The notes below the pieces were generated by a model, which did not search any database, was not told the DNA's origin, and saw only the letters and a program-made list of their open reading frames with translations. Made by a program: the position numbers and the translations under genes. Below, piece by piece: positions 59,741 through 64,000 of a stretch of 64,000 bases of DNA. The first letter of the stretch is position 1. Each line of letters begins with the position of its first letter. The DNA comes from Liopterus haemorrhoidalis (lineage: Eukaryota > Arthropoda > Insecta > Coleoptera > Dytiscidae): NCBI GenBank assembly GCA_963971575.1, contig OZ020625.1:25445253-25509252 (forward strand), read 5' to 3'.

Positions 59741-60175
59741 ATATTGTCAACTGACACTACCGATAGAGGCGCCACTGCATTGTACATCATGGCTGACGCA
59801 GATAGGATATTTTTGACAGGTTCAATGGTATCTTCATGTGATATTTATTGAAATTAATTTATTATTCAATATGAGGGTTGCGTTAAATGAAATTTTCCGT
59901 TTTCTCAGTGCCCAAGTAACCTCTAGGGTTATAATTGAAGGTTCTTTGACACGTTTCGGAACACGATGAAAACTTAGGTCTCTATCACGACCTACTTTTG
60001 CATTGCAAAGATAAACACAACAATTCACGTTGCATTTAATTTTTTCTTGCAATTTTAAAGACATTTTTTAAAAACTCGCTATGAAAACAACAGTAAACAA
60101 ACTCGACTATCCTCCACCTGTCAGTTTCTCAAAATCTCACTAGAGGCGCTTCAGTTATTGTCAGTTGACAATAAT
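59741..60175. mobile_element. TIR element carrying a THAP fragment
   Basis: About 435 bp, ends ATTGTCAACTGACACTAC / TATTGTCAGTTGACAAT with sub-terminal AGAGGCGCC / AGAGGCGCT. The interior holds the THAP-like frame on the minus strand. THAP fingers are typical of P-element-type transposases and some others. Confidence 0.65.
59950..60064 (-). pseudogene. THAP zinc-finger N-terminal fragment
   Basis: Reads MSLKLQEKIKCNVNCCVYLC then NAKVGRDRDLSFHRVPKR before losing similarity. C-x4-C spacing followed by (L/V)SFHR(V/F)P is the start of a THAP domain (C2CH zinc finger binding DNA). The distal Cys/His ligands and AVPTIF-type end are missing. The frame continues to 59834 with unrelated residues. Confidence 0.5.
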
Positions 60176-60741
60176 AGTATATTGTGTAACAGCCAACTCT
60201 TTGTTCGAAGGAGGATTTAATTTTAATACTTTAAATAATTGTCAAATAACAATTAATTACAAAAAATAAACTTAAATGTGTAGTATTATTTAATTTATAT
60301 TGACCAATCGGAAAATACTTTCTGCGCTAGAGCGGAAAGTATTTTTCGATTGGGTTGCCTTGGATACAAAACACTCCTTAGCAAACACCAATTTTCCTCT
60401 TTGCTATGGCAATAGAAAACGATAGCTTTCTGATAGGTGAGTAGAAAAATTATAATTACCGTATTTCAAAACTGCGCCCTTTTCAATACATATAAATACC
60501 GATGTGGTGAAATATACCCCCCCCCCCCGAAATATTTTTCTGCGTACGTCACTGCGGGACATGGGCGTCGTGAGATAGGGAAAACCAGTACAAATTACCG
60601 GGGTCGGGATTGGATTATTTTTTTAATTATACAGAAATAACAGTGTTTATAGGTTCGGGCCCCAGAGCCGATTTGACTGCACACTTTGTTTATGTAGTTA
60701 GCTGTCATCAGTATTTTGGATCCTTTTGTGGTGTTTCTGTC

Positions 60742-61412
60742 TAGAGCCGCATTAAGGAAAACTTGCGCTAGGGGCAAAACTGTGTTTTGGCGCCCTTGGA
60801 AAAAAAAGGTGGTCCTCACCTCCTAAAATCCAAGTGATGAGCAAAAAAAAAAGGTCCTCACCTCCCCAAAATCCAAGTGATGAGCAAAAAAAAAGGTCCT
60901 CACCTCTCAAAATCCAAGTGATGAGCAAAAAAAAAGGTCCTCACCTCCCAAAATCCAAGTGATGAGCAAAAAAAAAAGGTCCTCACCTCCCAAAATCCAA
61001 GTGATGAGCAAAAAAAAGGTCCTCACCTTCCAAAATCCAAGTGATGAGCAAAAAAAAAGGTCCTCACCTCCCAAAATCCAAGTGATGAGCAAAAAAAAGG
61101 TCCTCATCTTCCAAAATCCAAGTGATGAGCAAAAAAAAAGGTCCTCACCTCCCAAAATCCAAGTGATGAGCAAAAAAAAAGGTCCTCACCTCCCAAAATC
61201 CAAGTGATGAGCAAAAAAAAAGGTCCTCACCTCCCAAAACTCAGTGATGAGCAAAAAAAAAGGTCCTCACCTCCCCAAAATCCAAGTGATGAGCAAAAAA
61301 AAAAAGTCCTCACCTTCGCAATGTGGCGCCCCTTAGTCAAGCTCGTCGGCGCCCTTTTCCTTAGTGCGCTAGGGGCCGTCGCCCCCTCCGCCCCCCCCCT
61401 TCTACGGCTCTG
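60742..61412. mobile_element. hAT element with large minisatellite
   Basis: 671 bp, ends TAGAGCCGCAT / CTACGGCTCTG, perfect 8-bp duplication TTTCTGTC (60734-60741, 61413-61420). Conserved flanks CTTGCGCTAGGGGCAAAACT and GTGCGCTAGGGGCCGTCGCC enclose the minisatellite. Confidence 0.9.
60791..61318. repeat. ~41-bp minisatellite, about 12 copies
   Basis: Unit GGTCCTCACCTCCCAAAATC / CAAGTGATGAGC / A7-A10. Copies differ mainly in A-run length and one or two bases. Because some units are 42 bp, frames stay open on both strands (KKKRSSPPKIQVMS and its antisense WILGGEDLFFCSSLGF); these are not genes. Confidence 0.9.
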
Positions 61413-61420
61413 TTTCTGTC

Positions 61421-62458
61421 AGTAACTCCCGCATGGACACATGACGTAAACATATCTTATACATTATATTACAGAAACAAGTTATATCTGCACATGTTTT
61501 TTATCTGCCAACGGGCTCGTAATTTTTGTTTTCCCGGACTTGCCATTAATTAATTACCGGGGGCCGGGCCCGCTCTCGGCAATCCCGGTCTCAGTAAAAC
61601 AATAATCCCGAGCTCGGACCACGGGAAACCCGCGTTTTTTTGGAAAATATTTTTGATTATCAATTTGTAATTAACCCTCTAGTGCCCAATTTTTTTAAGC
61701 TAAAAAATTACACTGGGTTGCGGGAAATTAAACCCTCGACGTAGAGCATCTGTGTTACCTCTACGTTATACCGGTCGGAAAGCCTCGACTTCCGCATACA
61801 TTTAATTCCGCATACATTTAATTCCGCATACAAAAAAAATATCCGCATGCATTTTATTTTTTGTTGGAATTAGTAGGCAGGTGTTTTTGAAAATCACCTG
61901 GTTACATTTTTATTTGCGAACAGAAATACTAAGTAACAAAATTTATAGTGATATATTTGTTATTAAGACAAAAATAATTTAGAAAAACTTGCCAAATAAT
62001 TTTAAAAATACATATTTACAAACGAATAAATTAAAATTGCCCATTTTATTTTTTAGTTGTATTATAATAAAATAGCGGCAAATGGTATAGCGTTTTTTTG
62101 AAGTCTTATTACACTTTATTATTATATAGGTGTCCCAAATAACTTAATACTTAACACGGTAATAGATACGAGGTCGGTTAAATTAGACCAAAGTTGCCGC
62201 ATTAAGGGACCATATTAACGATGTCTATGTTCAAAAAAAAAAAAATATATATATATAGGTTACTAGATATGAACGAAAATGTAAATTTTCCGGTTTTTAA
62301 TAATGCTCATAACTTCCAAAATTAAAATATTAAGTGGCACTTATTTCGTCTATTTTGTTAAGTTATATTTTCAACACATTCCAATTGGTTGTAAAATTCA
62401 ATTTACCCGCGCTAACCCCCACCACCAGCAATCCTGCCAGTTCATCGGATTGCTTGTA
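61421..62458. other. Intergenic repeats
   Basis: 61540-61640 is a GC-rich block (CCGGGGGCCGGGCCCGCTCT, CTCGGACCACGGGAAACCCG) related to one at about 12660. A tRNA-like head on the minus strand at 61715-61780 (ATAACGTAGAGGTAACACAG, then GGGTTTAATTTCCCGC). A triplicated 'catttaattccgcata' at 61797-61830. No gene. Confidence 0.45.
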
Positions 62459-63036
62459 CCCTTTTCACACTAGAACTTTAAGACGAGTGAACTTAAAGTT
62501 AACCGATGTTTAACATCGGTATGCTTTCACAGTTGATATTTAAATCTCCGGTGCTGTCATCAGCTACAGTAATTTTGTCCTTAAGTCATGAAATTACCAG
62601 TTTTGAACTGTCTGCGCAGACGCACATTTTGAATTATTATAAACAAATATGGATATTTCATTTCATTCTACAATAAAGAATATATTACACCTGTATTAAC
62701 ATGTAAGTCGATACATTTTATCAGAATTATTGTAGCTCTGTATTTTATTAAAAACATTATTAAAATAAATAATTTTATTATAACAATAAGTATAAATTTC
62801 TTATAACGTCGACATAATACAGTATTCTTGTTTATGATAATATAAAATGTTGACAGCACAAATTCAAAGAGTATTTTTTTATAATAGAAATTAAGTTGGC
62901 AATGCGGACGATGTTTAAGACGCAGATCTCTGTCTTAAACATCGCTTGTATTTAGACGAGGCCATACGGTTTCACATTAGCGTTTAAAGATACATTCACT
63001 TTAACATCCGATCTTAAAGTTCTAGTGTGAAAAGGG
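62459..63036. mobile_element. TIR element (CCCTTTTCACACTAGAACTT ends)
   Basis: 578 bp, near-perfect inverted ends of about 25 bases, TA at 62457-62458 and 63037-63038. Inner hairpins AACCGATGTTTAACATCGGT and GTTTAAGACGCAGATCTC / TCTTAAAC. No coding sequence. Confidence 0.75.
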
Positions 63037-63554
63037 TATCATGAAACAATTTGTAAATTAACATTGTTAGACACTCCTCAGTTTGTTATTTTACTAAATA
63101 TAAGTAAAAAAAATATAAACATTTTCAAATACCATTTAGGTTTTGTTAAATTTTCTGGATTTTAAAAAATAATTACTCAAAATGTCAAAAACAAACATTT
63201 TCTTTTGTAAAAATGTCAGAGGCCTTCGATATTTATTTATTTTTCTAGGAAAAAAAGTCCCTCCCCCTGGCTAAGCCATTAAATATCTGCACCCCTATTG
63301 TATTGTAGACAGGGGGAGTTTCTACCCTTAGCAGGCGAACATAGACCAGCGAAACACTACAGGCATATGGCTGGGAAATTCACTAATGTACAGATGTACA
63401 TAAAATTATTACTTATATTTATAAATAATATGACAAAGTGATATTTATTTTCAAGATATTATTATTAATAGCCCATATATTATGTTAAAGTAAAATATTG
63501 CTAGTTTATTGACGCATCAAGAGGTTTTATTTATTTTTTTAATATTTCTTCGTT
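63037..63554. other. AT-rich intergenic stretch
   Basis: No gene or complete repeat recognised. Confidence 0.4.
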
Positions 63555-63756
63555 AAATACACATTTGTTTATATTTTTCGGACGATGTGTTTTTTTTTTT
63601 GAAGTCTCGGTATTTTTCCTATATGTGGGGCAAAGAACTGTATATGCTTGCCATATTTCACCCCAATTAGTAGCTGTTTCACCCCAATTTCTGCCGTACA
63701 GATAGACACATGAGTGACGGTATAAGGGTTTTTTAGTCATACCTAAAACCCTAAAA
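63555..63756 (-). repeat. Family A 5' fragment
   Basis: Minus-oriented 5' end of family A (right end AGTCATACCTAAAACCCTAA). It contains the uninterrupted sequence 'cggtataaggg', the empty site for the MITE at 3512-3634. Confidence 0.65.
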
Positions 63757-64000
63757 AGAAAGAAAACGGATCTAACTGATGATAAAAAATGGAAGACTGT
63801 TTGACAATTCTCGTTTATAGTATTTCCAAAATGAAATGGCCAATCTTGTTAACCCTTTACCGCATAGTGTGCCATATATTCCGATTTTTATTTTTTATTT
63901 TACTTTTAAAACTGAATCAGAACGTTACTTCATGAATGTTCATATGTGCCACATACACAGCAATAGATTTGAGGATATCAAGCGGAATTTGCATTTCAAC
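63757..64000. other. Window end, nothing recognised
   Basis: AT-rich; no gene or repeat boundary seen. Confidence 0.4.

Noticed and set aside
60907..61207. Long frames on both strands (SPPKIQVMSKKK and WILGGEDLFF)
   Set aside because: Translation of the 41-42-bp minisatellite, not proteins.
60791..61318. Resemblance to a CRISPR-like array
   Set aside because: Units are contiguous tandem repeats without unique spacers, inside a hAT element, in a eukaryotic genome.

Overview
This is an AT-rich arthropod (most likely insect) genome segment. It carries two recognisable multi-exon host genes with large introns, set in a dense, nested layer of DNA transposons, MITEs, tRNA-derived SINE-like units and a few non-LTR retrotransposon scraps. 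Arthropod or insect origin is inferred from GT-AG introns filled with mariner, Tc1, piggyBac, hAT and Harbinger pieces, and from TCAGT-type initiators. Nothing suggests a bacterial or viral origin.

Host genes. (1) Minus strand, 12402 down to 1074: a complete five-exon gene for a CLCC1-like (chloride channel CLIC-like 1) ER membrane protein, 495 aa as assembled here. Its signal-peptide exon lies 3.3 kb upstream of the second exon. (2) Plus strand, 22916 to 44091: a complete seven-exon aminoacylase-1 (ACY1, M20 metallopeptidase family) gene, 401 aa, with all metal and catalytic residues in place. (3) A possible first exon of an unidentified plus-strand gene at 56311-56370, behind an initiator-like TCAGT.

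Layout. 1-720: end of a Tc1 element. 1.07-12.4 kb: CLCC1, whose introns hold an intact Mos1-like mariner, a frameshifted Tc1, two hAT derivatives and copies of two long repeat families (A and B). 12.7-22.8 kb: intergenic repeats, including a foldback element and a Harbinger derivative. 22.9-44.1 kb: ACY1, whose introns hold many TIR elements, an RTE-like and a Jockey-like RT remnant, and a hAT derivative with a 121-bp minisatellite. 44.1-47.3 kb: hAT MITE in the ACY1 3' UTR, family C repeats and a deleted mariner. 47.3-53.0 kb: nested stack (hAT-type ends around a piggyBac, itself holding a DD41D element, plus further hAT elements, with a Harbinger derivative abutting). 53.0-64 kb: mostly AT-rich DNA, a presumed transposon-derived protein fragment, the candidate first exon, a THAP-bearing TIR element, a minisatellite-bearing hAT derivative and more repeats.

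The two genes have no evident functional link. Many insertions can be dated relative to each other because target-site duplications and matching empty sites are visible in the window. The only clearly intact transposase ORF is the mariner at 4208-5245. Coordinates of repeat-family copies are approximate to about 10-20 bases unless a target duplication is stated.
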